A stretch of DNA of 64,000 bases from an uncultured Prevotella sp. Lineage in GTDB: Bacteria > Bacteroidota > Bacteroidia > Bacteroidales > Bacteroidaceae. Made by a program: the position numbers and the translations under genes. The notes beneath the pieces are model-generated. The model searched no databases. It saw only the letters and a program-made list of their open reading frames with translations, and was not told the origin of the DNA. The stretch is from positions 89,147 to 153,146 of the forward strand of contig CALUEX010000053.1 in assembly GCA_944319815.1 (NCBI GenBank). The letters run 5' to 3'. Positions 42,571 through 51,756 of the stretch are shown here, piece by piece (the stretch's first letter is position 1; the number at the start of each line of letters is the position of its first letter).

Positions 42571-42868
42571 GAAAGGGCACGTTTTGCAATGCAAAACGTG
42601 CCCTTTTACGTTGCAAAAGGATACCTTCCAGGCAGCAAAAGGGTTACTCTTGCAATGGCGCACGGCATATATATTTAACTCCTTAGCGACCGCAGGGAGC
42701 GTTAACTACCTTAACTCCTTTAACTACCAACATATTTAATTAACGTCAGTTCGGTATAAAACTGATGCAGGACATTCCAAGTTTAGCCCAGTAAACGCCG
42801 ATAAAAAACGGTATCCGTCCTCCGCCACGTTGCCACCAAGCCTGTAGGGACGCTCGGTCTGAGCGTCC
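42571..42868. repeat. Composite repeat block H+P (copy 1)
   Basis: Order: GAAAGGGCACGTTTTGC hairpin, AAAAGGATACC remnant, GTTAACTACC word tract, TAATTAACG(T/C)CAGTTCGG, AAACGCCGATAA, and a GTAG palindrome. The same order occurs at 54304-54538. The 42537-43196 gap contains this block, its palindrome partner and a promoter, and no gene. Confidence 0.75.
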
Positions 42869-42962
42869 GGGTAATGTCGTGAACAGATAGCCGTTGGCGT
42901 TTCGCATGGTATCCGTTGGCTGTTTTCATAGTTACCCGGACGCTCTGACCGAGCGTCCCTAC
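42844..42962. repeat. Paired GTAG/REP palindromes, locus 2
   Basis: Left 42844-42868 GTAGGGAC + core GCTCGGTCTGAGC + GTCC; right 42938-42962 inverted with core GCTCTGACCGAGC. The core differs from locus 1 at both ends in the same way. Confidence 0.8.
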
Positions 42963-43137
42963 TAGTGGATGGGCATTATCTACGGTGATGAGGCCCGATA
43001 TTTTTACCGCAGGGTCGGCGAAAACCTTATACCGAACTCACGTTTAATTAATGTAATCCCCCTCTTTGACACAAAAATGCAAAACCAGCTAAACACTGTT
43101 TTAATGCCCATAAAACACCGCTGAAACATCGACTTCC

Positions 43138-43145
43138 TACTTTTG
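43138..43145 (+). promoter_or_regulatory. -7 box upstream of the secreted 168-aa protein
   Basis: TACTTTTG, 52 nt before the ATG; -33 not convincing. Confidence 0.5.
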
Positions 43146-43196
43146 CACCGTGAAAAATAAGTATTTTTAGTAGAAAATTTTTTAAACTTAAAAGTT

Positions 43197-43703
43197 ATGC
43201 GTAAAACAGTTGTTGTATTAATGATGATGGTCGGACTTTTCTCCAGCCTGAACATCTGTGCTGCCGACAAATCAACGGAGACTAACAATTCGACATGGAC
43301 ATTCATGTCAGTGTCTATCAAGCCGACTGCTGAAGAGCTGGCTGCAACTGACGACGACGCCAACTTCGGCAAGGAGGCGGCCTGTCTCTACGACAAGCTC
43401 GAGAAGCTCTGCGTAAAGCGCGTACCTGTAGTGCCCGGCGACCCGATGACCCGCATCGTATTCTCGAAGGGCGACATATACAAGGCCGTGCGCCGCATAG
43501 GCAAGGCTCTTGAAAACGAGGTTGAAGACAGCAATATGTCAGCCCAAGAGGCTACCGACAAGATGATGCACGTGCTCAACGTTGCCATCGCCGCCTACTA
43601 TTCTGACGACAGCAAGTCGTTCGAGAAGGCACTGCGCGCAAGCAAGAAAGACAGCGACAAGCTGCTCGCCGTGTTCGACAGGGTGTCTCTCCAGACATAT
43701 TGA
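43197..43703 (+). CDS. Secreted helical protein of unknown function (168 aa)
   Basis: A signal peptide (MRKTVVVLMMMVGLFSSLNICA) is followed by a mostly helical, charged domain (for example FGKEAACLYDKLEKLCVKRV and AQEATDKMMHVLNVAIAAYY). Three cysteines, one possibly removed with the signal. I do not recognise the family. It sits 144 nt upstream of the SusC gene with an imperfect hairpin (43727-43764) in between, so it may be its own transcription unit or be partly co-expressed with susCD. Confidence 0.7.
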   Translation: MRKTVVVLMMMVGLFSSLNICAADKSTETNNSTWTFMSVSIKPTAEELAATDDDANFGKEAACLYDKLEKLCVKRVPVVPGDPMTRIVFSKGDIYKAVRRIGKALENEVEDSNMSAQEATDKMMHVLNVAIAAYYSDDSKSFEKALRASKKDSDKLLAVFDRVSLQTY

Positions 43704-43726
43704 CATTGGGATAACATCACTATCCG

Positions 43727-43764
43727 GGGCCGCCGTTGATGGCGACAACCATCATCGACGGCCC
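43727..43764 (+). terminator. Hairpin between the 168-aa gene and susC
   Basis: GGGCCGCCGTTGAT (43727-43740) pairs at 12 of 14 positions with ATCATCGACGGCCC (43751-43764), followed by TTAT. Terminator or attenuator. Confidence 0.6.
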
Positions 43765-43847
43765 TTATCATGCCCTGTCGGCAAGTGGCAAGGCAAGGCG
43801 TAAAGCTCTGAAAAACAGGATAATACACTAAACCAAACAATCATTTT

Positions 43848-46800
43848 ATGAAAAAACTTTTCACTTTCGCATCTGTGCTGTGCGTAAGCGTATCGATGTA
43901 CGCCCAGTCAATCAAGATTAGCGGAGTAGTAAGCGACGAGATGGGACCGGCCGTGGGAGCCACCGTCATGGTAAAGGGCACCAAGACCGGCACCGTGACC
44001 GACCTTGACGGACGCTACACCATCAACGCCGAGAAAGGCGACGTCCTCGTGTTCTCTTACGTCGGGACAAAGACCGTGGAGAAGGACGTCACGGGAAACG
44101 TCATTGACGTGAGCCTGAAAGCCGAGGTGCAGAACATCAACGAAGTGGTGGTGACGGCCATGGGCATCAAGCAGGAGAAGAAGAAAATCGGCTACACCAC
44201 GCAGCAGGTTGAAGGCGCAGACATCGCCGCCGCCGGCAACCTCAACCCCGGAGCCGCCCTGCAGGGCGAAGTTGCCGGCCTTACGGTGTCAGTTCCGTCA
44301 GGTATGTTCCAGTCGCCGACGTTCTCGCTGCGCGGCAAAGAGCCGCTCATCGTGCTCGACGGCGTGCCAATCGAGTCAGACTTGTTCGACCTTTCCAGCG
44401 AGAACATCGCCAGCATCAACGTGCTGAAGGGCACGACGGCGTCGGCACTCTACGGTGCGCGCGGACGTAACGGCGCCATAATGATAACCACCAAGCAGGC
44501 AGAGAAGGAGGGCATAGAAATCAACTTCTCTACAAAGGACATGATACAGGCCGGCTACACGGCCTTCCCCGAGACCCAGCACGAGTTCGGCAGCGGCTCA
44601 AAGGGCAAGTACGCCTTCTGGGACGGTGAGGGCGGCGGCATCTCAGACGACGATATGCAGTGGGGGCCGCGCCTCGACGTAGGCAACACCGCACCGCAGT
44701 GGAACAGTCCCATACGCGACAAGGTGACGGGCGAGACTATTCCTTGGTGGGGAAGCGTAAAGGGCACTATGTATGACGACCAGAGCCGTTACGAGCGTGT
44801 GCCGATGCCGCTCGTGTCACACGACAACATCGGCGACTTCCTCGAAACTGGCCTAATCACCAACAACACCCTGTCGCTGTCGTACAAGGGCGACAAGGCC
44901 CGCGTGTACGTGCTCGGCCAATATGCCTACCAGAAGGGCCAAGCGCCGACGACGTCGCTACAGAACGGCGGACTCAACATCAACTCTACGTTCAACATCA
45001 GCGACAAGCTGACGCTCGACGCCATGATGAACTACAACATGGTGTACTCGCCCAACTACCCCGATTACGGCTACCACCCGTCAAACTATATGTACAACAT
45101 CATAGAATGGATGGGCGACGACATCGACGGGCGCGAGCTTGAGAAGCATCTCTGGGTGCCGGGCATGGAGGGCTACCGCCAGGCCAGCTACAACTACGCA
45201 TGGTATAACAACCCTTACTTCGCCATAAAGGAGAGCAAGCGCATACAACGCCGCAACGTGCTCACCGGCCAGTTGCGCCTGAACTACCAAATCCTGCCCG
45301 AACTTAGCGCAATGGGACGTGTGTCGATGCGCTCTAACCGCAACCTGACGGAGAACAAAATCCCCAAGTCGTACATGAACTACAGCGACTCGCGCGAGGG
45401 TGGCTACCGCGTATGGAACGAAAGCCAGGACAACGTTGACGCTGACATATTGCTCACTTACACGAAGAGCTTGATGAGCGACATCAACTTCACGGTCAAC
45501 GCCGGTTCGTCAATCTTCTACCGCCGTTACCGCAACGACTATGCCTCGACCGACGGACTGAACACGCCGGGCATCTACTCGCTCAACAACTCTACGGGCA
45601 ACATCATAACCTTCGACGCCGATAACCCGCTCTGGGGCACGCGCAGCCAAAAGGAAATAAAGAGTGTCTACGGCTCGGTTAACATCGACTTGTCAAAGTA
45701 CGCCTACCTCTCGGCTACGGCGCGTAACGACTGGTCGTCTACCATCGCCACGGGCAACAACTCTTACTTCTACCCCTCGGTTGCCGTCAGCACGGTAATA
45801 TCGGACTACGTCAAGATGCCGAAGTTCATCGACTACCTGAAGGTCATGGCCTCATGGGCAACCGTCTCTAGCGACCTCGACCCGTACCAAATACAGCAGG
45901 TGTACACAAAGGAAAGCAACTGGGGCAACACTCCGATGATAAGCTACCCGTCAGCGTTGGTCAACAGCAACATCAAGCCGCAGAAAACAACGTCGTGGGA
46001 GGTAGGTTTGTCCACATCGTTCTTGGGCCGCATAGCGCTTGACTTCAGCTATTACCGCAACATCGACACCAACCAGATACTCGATATGCTCATCTCTCAG
46101 GCGTCAGGTTTCGACAGTCGCAAAATCAACGGCAATACTTACACCACCAATGGCATCGAGCTCATGGCCAACGTTAAGGCCATTGCGATGAAAGACTTTA
46201 AGTGGGACTTCGACTTCAACGTAAGCCACAGCGTGCGCAAACTGACTGAAATCTACGGTGGAGAGGAATACTTCGGTAACCTGAAGAAGGGCGACCGCGC
46301 CGACGCTTACTATGCAACGGTGTGGCAGCGCGACAACGAGGGCCGCGTGATAGTTGACGCTACGGGCCAGCCCTTGACCGACCCTTACGCACGGAACGTG
46401 GGACACTACGAGCCGGACGTGCGCCTCGGAATGCAAAACAAGTTCAAGTACAAGGACTTCACGCTTACCGTAAACCTTAGCGCAGCTATCGGCGGACTCA
46501 TCTATTCGCAGCTAAGCCCGAAACTCTGGTGGGGCGGCAAGCATCCGAACTCTACGATGTACCGCGACCAAGAATACTCAAACCTTGACGCAAAGGGCAA
46601 CCCCACACCGGTGTACGTGCCCAACGCTGTTACCGTTGTGAGCGGAGAGGTTACTTATGACGTACACGGCAACGTGGTGTCAGACACCCGCGTGTTCAAG
46701 AAATTCGACAAGGCCGTTGACTGGCAGTCATGGTGCCAGAACTATCCTTACCAGGCTACGGTGACTGACAAGATGGATAAGTTCTTTGCAAACACCTTCA

Positions 46801-47033
46801 GCCGCACTTACCTGAAGATTGGCCAAATAGCGTTGAGCTACGACTTCAAGAAGCTGTTGCCCCAAGGCTCTGCCGTGAAGGGACTCACCGCAACCTTGTT
46901 CTGCAACAACGTGGCCCTGTGGTCGAAAGCTCCGTGGATAGACCCGGAAATCAGCGGCGACTCTTCCGACGACGACGGTTCTAACGACCCGACTGCACGC
47001 TACGTGGGCATAGGCGTAAACATAACTCTCTAA
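43848..47033 (+). CDS. susC-like: SusC/RagA-family TonB-linked outer-membrane transporter (1061 aa)
   Basis: Outer-membrane barrel importing a nutrient with its SusD lid and TonB energy. A signal peptide (MKKLFTFASVLCVSVSMYAQ) precedes a carboxypeptidase-like domain (IKISGVVSDEMGPAVGATVMVKG ... LDGRYTINA). The TonB box/plug region has NEVVVTAMGIKQEKK, the plug PLIVLDGVPIESD and ASALYGARGRNGAIMITTK. The barrel ends in YVGIGVNITL. Length is typical. susD follows after 31 nt, then two secreted phosphatases, so the likely substrate is a phosphorylated or phosphate-linked compound rather than a plain glycan; no glycoside hydrolase is nearby. Confidence 0.95.
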   Translation: MKKLFTFASVLCVSVSMYAQSIKISGVVSDEMGPAVGATVMVKGTKTGTVTDLDGRYTINAEKGDVLVFSYVGTKTVEKDVTGNVIDVSLKAEVQNINEVVVTAMGIKQEKKKIGYTTQQVEGADIAAAGNLNPGAALQGEVAGLTVSVPSGMFQSPTFSLRGKEPLIVLDGVPIESDLFDLSSENIASINVLKGTTASALYGARGRNGAIMITTKQAEKEGIEINFSTKDMIQAGYTAFPETQHEFGSGSKGKYAFWDGEGGGISDDDMQWGPRLDVGNTAPQWNSPIRDKVTGETIPWWGSVKGTMYDDQSRYERVPMPLVSHDNIGDFLETGLITNNTLSLSYKGDKARVYVLGQYAYQKGQAPTTSLQNGGLNINSTFNISDKLTLDAMMNYNMVYSPNYPDYGYHPSNYMYNIIEWMGDDIDGRELEKHLWVPGMEGYRQASYNYAWYNNPYFAIKESKRIQRRNVLTGQLRLNYQILPELSAMGRVSMRSNRNLTENKIPKSYMNYSDSREGGYRVWNESQDNVDADILLTYTKSLMSDINFTVNAGSSIFYRRYRNDYASTDGLNTPGIYSLNNSTGNIITFDADNPLWGTRSQKEIKSVYGSVNIDLSKYAYLSATARNDWSSTIATGNNSYFYPSVAVSTVISDYVKMPKFIDYLKVMASWATVSSDLDPYQIQQVYTKESNWGNTPMISYPSALVNSNIKPQKTTSWEVGLSTSFLGRIALDFSYYRNIDTNQILDMLISQASGFDSRKINGNTYTTNGIELMANVKAIAMKDFKWDFDFNVSHSVRKLTEIYGGEEYFGNLKKGDRADAYYATVWQRDNEGRVIVDATGQPLTDPYARNVGHYEPDVRLGMQNKFKYKDFTLTVNLSAAIGGLIYSQLSPKLWWGGKHPNSTMYRDQEYSNLDAKGNPTPVYVPNAVTVVSGEVTYDVHGNVVSDTRVFKKFDKAVDWQSWCQNYPYQATVTDKMDKFFANTFSRTYLKIGQIALSYDFKKLLPQGSAVKGLTATLFCNNVALWSKAPWIDPEISGDSSDDDGSNDPTARYVGIGVNITL

Positions 47034-47064
47034 CAAAACAAGGAACGTAACAGAAAAACAGGAT

Positions 47065-48546
47065 ATGAAACCAAAGATATTATTACCGTTAATCGCAGCC
47101 GCCATAGGCGTATGTTCATGCGACAGCTTCAGCGACATCAACACCAACCCCAATATGCCGTCGGAAGTGCCTGCCGACCTGCTGCTGCCGAAGGTTTGCC
47201 AGGACGCTTTCACGCGAAGCACCGACGGGATGTATGCCGACAAGATGGTAATACAGACCGACGGACACAGCGAGGACCAGTTTTTCGAGTGGAACCGCGG
47301 CAGCTTCGACACCTACAACAACGAGCTGCTGCAAGTGGAGAAGATGCGCGAGGAGGCCGAGCGCACAGGAGACGAGGTTTACTTACCGCTGTATAAGTTC
47401 TTCCGCGCATACCATTATTACAACCTTACGCTGCGTTTCGGCGACATACCTTACTCCGACGCGATGAAAGGACAGAGCGAAGCGAACTACACACCGAAGT
47501 ATGACACGCAGGAAGCGGTGTTCGCCGGCATACTGCAAGACCTTGACGACGCCGACGAAGGCCTGGCCTCATCGCCGAGCACGGACGTGATTGAAGGCGA
47601 CATCATCTACGACGGCGACAAGACTGCTTGGCGCAGACTCATCAACTCGTTCCACCTGAAAGTGTTGATGACACTCTCCCACAAGACGTCGGTGCAGGGG
47701 CGCGACGTAAGGCAAGAGTTCGCAACGGTGGCAAGCCGTCCGCTGATGGAGAGCAATGCCGACAACGGCCAACTTGAATATCTCGACCAGGAGGGCAACC
47801 GCTACCCGCAGTTCAACGCCCAGTGGTCCGGTTACTACATGGACAGCACCTACGTGGCACGCATGGCCAAGCGTGAAGACCCCCGGCTCTTCCTGTTCTG
47901 CCTGCCGACAAACGAGGCTGCCAACGCAGGTAAGGCAACCGACGACTTCACGGCTTACGCCGGCGGCAACCCCATCGTGCCCTACGGAAACAACATCACC
48001 TTAGTGAGCGACGGCAAGATTTCGCAAATCAACTCGCGCTTCCGCCTCGACCCGATTGTTGAACCCACGATGCTGATGGGTTACGCCGAGCTGCAACAGG
48101 TGCTGGCAGAAGCCGTTGTGCGCGGCTGGATAAGCGGGGACGCCAAGACATACTACGAGAACGGCGTCAAGGCTTCGTTCAAGTTCTACGAGACTTACGC
48201 CACCGACTACTCCCAATACGTGACGGAAGAGGCGGCGAATGACTACCTTACGCACCGTCTCGTCAGCTTCGATAACTCGTTGAGCGACGAAGAAAAGATA
48301 GAGCGCATTATCTTCCAGAAGTATTGCGTCAGCTTCTACCAAGGCGGATGGGACCCGTATTTCGAGAACCTGCGCACCGGCTATCCCGGCTTCATGCACC
48401 TCGAAGGCACTACCCTGCCCTACCGTTGGATGTACCCTGACTCCGAATACCGTTACAACACGACCAACGTTGAGGAGGCAATCACGCGCCAATTCGGCAG
48501 CAACAACGACCGCACAACGGTAATGCCGTGGTGGCTCAAGGACTAA
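47065..48546 (+). CDS. susD-like: SusD/RagB-family substrate-binding lipoprotein (493 aa)
   Basis: Surface lipoprotein forming the lid over the SusC barrel. The signal with lipobox I-G-V-C-S-C precedes SFSDINTNPNMPSEVP, the usual N-terminus of this family. TPR-like helices include FFRAYHYYNLTLRFGDIPYSDAM, a classic SusD segment, and the C-terminal part has PYRWMYPDSEYRYN with NVEEAI. About 490 aa is normal. It overlaps functionally with the SusC gene 31 nt upstream. A strong hairpin (48569-48607) separates it from the phosphoesterase. Confidence 0.94.
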   Translation: MKPKILLPLIAAAIGVCSCDSFSDINTNPNMPSEVPADLLLPKVCQDAFTRSTDGMYADKMVIQTDGHSEDQFFEWNRGSFDTYNNELLQVEKMREEAERTGDEVYLPLYKFFRAYHYYNLTLRFGDIPYSDAMKGQSEANYTPKYDTQEAVFAGILQDLDDADEGLASSPSTDVIEGDIIYDGDKTAWRRLINSFHLKVLMTLSHKTSVQGRDVRQEFATVASRPLMESNADNGQLEYLDQEGNRYPQFNAQWSGYYMDSTYVARMAKREDPRLFLFCLPTNEAANAGKATDDFTAYAGGNPIVPYGNNITLVSDGKISQINSRFRLDPIVEPTMLMGYAELQQVLAEAVVRGWISGDAKTYYENGVKASFKFYETYATDYSQYVTEEAANDYLTHRLVSFDNSLSDEEKIERIIFQKYCVSFYQGGWDPYFENLRTGYPGFMHLEGTTLPYRWMYPDSEYRYNTTNVEEAITRQFGSNNDRTTVMPWWLKD

Positions 48547-48568
48547 AAAGACAACACTGTGTACGCTC

Positions 48569-48607
48569 GAACCGGCCGGACAAGCGCTACGGGCGCCCGG
48601 CCGGTTC
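48569..48607 (+). terminator. GC-rich hairpin after susD
   Basis: GAACCGGCCGG (48569-48579) pairs perfectly with 48597-48607 and is followed by TTAAATTAAG. It may lower expression of the downstream phosphatases relative to susCD. Confidence 0.7.
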
Positions 48608-48652
48608 TTAAATTAAGCAAAAACCACACATTCATCCGATAACCAAAAACAA

Positions 48653-49633
48653 ATGAAAACGACGAAAAGAATTATCTGCGCCGCAGCGTTCTGCATGGCA
48701 GGCTTGCTCGGTGCGAGCGCGCAAAGCGTGAGTTTCAACAAGGAAGGCAAGCTGAAAATAGTACAGTTCACCGACATTCACTGGGTGGCTGGTAAGCCCG
48801 AAACGGCCGATGCCGCTGCAAACATGAACCGAGTGCTCGACGAGGAGAAGCCCGACTTGGTGATATTCACGGGCGACATAACCACGGGTAAGCCGGCAAA
48901 GGAGGGTCTCGACAAGGCCTTCGAGCCGGTTATAAGCCGCGGAATACCCTTCGCCGCAACCTTCGGCAACCATGACGACGAGCAAGACCTTACGCGCCCG
49001 CAGCTGTACGAATACATAAAGACCAAGCAGGGATGCCTCGACGCCAAGGCCGACGGCCCCGACTTCGCCATAAGCGTTACGTCGGCTGACGGCAAGCAGA
49101 CAAAGGCCGTGCTCTACGTGATGGACAGCAACGCTTACTCCACTATCGACAGCCTGAAGGGTTACGGTTGGTTCCGCCGCGACCAGGTGGACTGGTACGC
49201 AAGGAGAAGCGCCGAACTTACTGCGGCGAACGGCGGCAAGCCCCTGCCCGCATTGGCTTTCTTCCACATCCCCTTCCCCGAATACAACCTTGCCGCGGCT
49301 GCCGAGAACAACCCGCTCGTAGGCCAACGCGGCGAGAAGGCTTGCTCGCCAGCAATCAACACGGGTATGTTCGCCGCAATGCTTGAAGCCGGCGACGTGA
49401 TGGGCACGTTCGTTGGGCACGACCACGTGAACAATTACGTCACCCCGTGGCACGGCATCCTGCTATGCTACGGCCAGTTTACGGGCGGCAAGACGACCTA
49501 CACCGACGGTCGCCGAGGCGCGCGCGTAATAGAGCTGACCGAGGGAAAGCGCGGCTTCACCACATGGCTACGCATGAGTGACGGCACGGTTGCCAACAAG
49601 GTTGTATGGCCCGAAGACTTCAATAAGCAATAA
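48653..49633 (+). CDS. Secreted metallophosphoesterase, Dcr2/purple-acid-phosphatase-like (326 aa)
   Basis: A signal peptide (MKTTKRIICAAAFCMAGLLGASAQ) leads a calcineurin-like domain with all metal motifs: VQFTDIHW, FTGDITTG, TFGNHDDEQ, FFHIPFPEY and FVGHDHVNNY. The lengthy VSFNKEGKLKIVQ start matches the Dcr2/phosphohydrolase subgroup common beside Bacteroidota Sus systems. Probably periplasmic or surface. It follows susD by 106 nt on the same strand and precedes an alkaline-phosphatase-fold enzyme. It likely removes phosphate from the compound brought in by the SusCD pair, though that substrate is unknown. Confidence 0.88.
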   Translation: MKTTKRIICAAAFCMAGLLGASAQSVSFNKEGKLKIVQFTDIHWVAGKPETADAAANMNRVLDEEKPDLVIFTGDITTGKPAKEGLDKAFEPVISRGIPFAATFGNHDDEQDLTRPQLYEYIKTKQGCLDAKADGPDFAISVTSADGKQTKAVLYVMDSNAYSTIDSLKGYGWFRRDQVDWYARRSAELTAANGGKPLPALAFFHIPFPEYNLAAAAENNPLVGQRGEKACSPAINTGMFAAMLEAGDVMGTFVGHDHVNNYVTPWHGILLCYGQFTGGKTTYTDGRRGARVIELTEGKRGFTTWLRMSDGTVANKVVWPEDFNKQ

Positions 49634-49689
49634 CCCGAAAAGCGGAAACACTTGCATTAATGAATGTCCGCATTTAACCAACATCCCGT

Positions 49690-49800
49690 GTAGGGACATA
49701 ATTTATTATGTCCGAACGCCACGAAGGGGCGTATCCATCCAGCATTAAAAACGAAATACGTTCTTGCAGAACGTTCGGACATAATAAATTATGTCCCTAC
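49690..49800. repeat. Paired GTAG/REP palindromes, locus 3 (AT-rich core)
   Basis: Left 49690-49713 and right 49777-49800 share the GTAGGGAC...GTCC shell but carry the core ATAATTTATTAT instead of the GC-rich cores of the other loci. Both ends carry the same core. Confidence 0.8.
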
Positions 49801-49870
49801 AGTTGGCGGTTTGCGTATTTTCACGTTATCTTTAATCACACAAAACCTCTTTAACCACAGAATAAAAGAT

Positions 49871-50941
49871 ATGCACCGATTGATATTGGGCTTGCTGGCA
49901 GCCCTGTTCTTGATGCCGGCAATTAGCACGGCCCAGCGCCGGGTAATCGTAGTTATGGTAGACGGCTACCGTTGGCAGGAGCTGTTCCGCGGGGCCGACT
50001 CGACGCTAATAAACAACGGCGAGCTTGGCAACGTCGGCATGATGAAGGCCGACTACTGGCGGACAACGCAAGAAGAACGCCGCAAGGCGCTGATGCCGTT
50101 CACGTGGAACTACATCGCCAACAACGGCACAATAATCGGCAACCGCGACAGGGGATGCCGAATGAGCGTGACGAACAATATGTGGTTCTCTTACCCCGGC
50201 TACAACGAGACCCTCTGCGGATATGCCGACGACGTGAACATAACGTCTAACGACCCCGTTGACAACCCCAACCGAACGGTTTTCGAGATTGCCGCCGCCA
50301 CGCCGCAATACAAGGGCAAGGTGCTCGTCTTCGGCAGTTGGGGACGCTTCATACAGATTTTCAACGAGAAGCGCAGCAGCCTCGAGGTGAACACGAACTA
50401 CCGTCACTCCATGGCCAAGCAGCCGACGGAGCGCGAGCTGTACGTAAACAAGCTACAGGACGGCGCGCCGCGCTACTGGGACGAGGAACGCTTCGACGTG
50501 TTCACCCACGAGTATGCCCTCGAGGCCATGAAGACGCGCCACCCCGAGGTGATGTTCGTAGGCTACGGCGACACCGACGAGTGGGCACACGCGGGTATGT
50601 ACCGCCTGTATCTTGAGGCTGCCAACGACGTTGACCGCTTCATCCAAGAGCTGTGGGAACAGTCACAGGCCGACCCGTTCTACAAGGACAAGACCACATT
50701 TATCGTCACCTGCGACCACGGGCGCGGAGCAACCGAGGGCAACGGATGGTTCCACCACGGGCGCGAGTTCGCCGGTTCTAACGAGACATGGCTGATGGCC
50801 TTCGGCGCCGGCATACCGGCCAAGGGCGTGCTCACCTCGGGCGAATACCACAACAACCAGGTGGCCGCCACCGTAGCCTCGCTGCTCGGCATAGAGTTCG
50901 CACCCGCCCACGCCGGCGCAGGCAGCAAAATAGAGTTCTGA
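49871..50941 (+). CDS. Secreted alkaline phosphatase superfamily enzyme (356 aa)
   Basis: A signal peptide (MHRLILGLLAALFLMPAISTAQ) is followed by RRVIVVMVDGYRWQELFRGAD, the first metal-binding Asp of the alkaline phosphatase/sulfatase fold. The likely nucleophile region is NMWFSYPGYNETLCGYADD, with later metal ligands in GYGDTDEWAHAGMYR, TFIVTCDHGRG and GWFHHGREFAGSN. This group covers phosphodiesterases, phosphomonoesterases and phosphoglycerate-mutase-like hydrolases; which one applies is not readable here. ATG 49871 starts the signal peptide, and the upstream in-frame ATG 49811 is not used. Its position after the SusCD and metallophosphoesterase genes supports a phosphate-release role. 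Confidence 0.82.
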   Translation: MHRLILGLLAALFLMPAISTAQRRVIVVMVDGYRWQELFRGADSTLINNGELGNVGMMKADYWRTTQEERRKALMPFTWNYIANNGTIIGNRDRGCRMSVTNNMWFSYPGYNETLCGYADDVNITSNDPVDNPNRTVFEIAAATPQYKGKVLVFGSWGRFIQIFNEKRSSLEVNTNYRHSMAKQPTERELYVNKLQDGAPRYWDEERFDVFTHEYALEAMKTRHPEVMFVGYGDTDEWAHAGMYRLYLEAANDVDRFIQELWEQSQADPFYKDKTTFIVTCDHGRGATEGNGWFHHGREFAGSNETWLMAFGAGIPAKGVLTSGEYHNNQVAATVASLLGIEFAPAHAGAGSKIEF

Positions 50942-51027
50942 CCAAGGCTAACGCACCGGCGCACAGCTGCCCGCCACGGGCGGAACGTGCGCCAAACAAA
51001 TATCCGCAAGTGGCCTGACACCAATGT

Positions 51028-51123
51028 GTAGGGACTCACGGCCCGTGCGTCCGGGTAATGTCGTTTATTCACTCATTCCGTATTATACATTGTTGGGCGG
51101 ACGCACGAACCGTGCGTCCATAC
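51028..51123. repeat. Paired GTAG/REP palindromes, locus 4
   Basis: Left 51028-51052 and right 51099-51123, core near GCACGGNNCGTGC as in locus 1 but with one mismatch (TCACG) at the left and a CCATAC end at the right. Confidence 0.75.
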
Positions 51124-51245
51124 AGGTGGATAAAAGCAACGGCAACGAACAACGCACGAATGGTAGTGATTGTAGGCATTCATTTACGCCAAAACCGGAG
51201 CGTCTGGCCTCGTACAGGCTAACCGCCTGGCATTCAACGCCTTAC

Positions 51246-51335
51246 AAAAGGGCACGTTTTGCGCTGCAAAACGTGCCCTTTTACGTCATGAAAGGATACC
51301 TTTTAGCGTGCAAAAGGTGTCCTCTTGCAAAACCG
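51246..51335. repeat. AAAAGGGCACG-type tandem hairpins
   Basis: A perfect hairpin CAAAAGGGCACGTTTTGC / GCAAAACGTGCCCTTTT (about 51245-51284) is followed by a second, imperfect one (GAAAGGATACCTTTTAG / GCAAAAGGTGTCC). Nearly identical to 54304-54390. With the palindromes and promoter it accounts for the 50942-51438 gap. Confidence 0.75.
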
Positions 51336-51384
51336 TGGCGCGCCAAATATCACGGTCGTTGTGGCATAAAGCAATGCCGAAAGA

Positions 51385-51416
51385 TTTGGAACGTAAGGAA
51401 AAACGGAGTATCTTTG
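51385..51416 (+). promoter_or_regulatory. Promoter of the Cys-rich protein gene
   Basis: TTTG (51385-51388), 20 nt, TATCTTTG (51409-51416). The ATG is 22 nt downstream. Confidence 0.8.
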
Positions 51417-51438
51417 CACACGAAAACATTAACACCGC

Positions 51439-51756
51439 ATGATGAAGTATTTATCCATATTGTTTGCCTGCATGGTTATGGCGTTGTCAACGATGCCATG
51501 CTTCCTCATGGATAAATGCCTGTTCAGCGAGACGGAGACTGCCTGCGGCTGCCAAGACGACGGCAACGGTTGCGGCGACTGTGCCGACTGCTGCTCGCCT
51601 TTCATGCACTGCAGCACGTGCCCGGGCTGCACGCAGCCCGAAACGGTGGCGTTCGGCACGCCCGTTGAGCGCGTCACCGTGCGCGAGACTATAGTTTACG
51701 CCGACAGTCCCGTAAGCTCCTACCACCCCTCAATCTGGCAACCGCCAAGAGCCTGA
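51439..51756 (+). CDS. Cys-rich secreted peptide, DUF6660-like (105 aa)
   Basis: A signal peptide (MKYLSILFACMVMALSTMPC) leads to a cysteine cluster: CLFSETETACGCQDDGNGCG, DCADCCSPFMHC and STCPGC together have more than ten Cys over about 45 residues. The tail has PETVAFGTPVERV and YHPSIWQPPRA. The layout (signal, Cys/His cluster, hydrophilic tail ending in WQPP) resembles DUF6660 proteins encoded just before TonB receptors in Bacteroidota, and one follows here at 52033. Metal binding is likely; which metal is unknown. The start may be ATG 51439 or 51442. Confidence 0.65.
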   Translation: MMKYLSILFACMVMALSTMPCFLMDKCLFSETETACGCQDDGNGCGDCADCCSPFMHCSTCPGCTQPETVAFGTPVERVTVRETIVYADSPVSSYHPSIWQPPRA

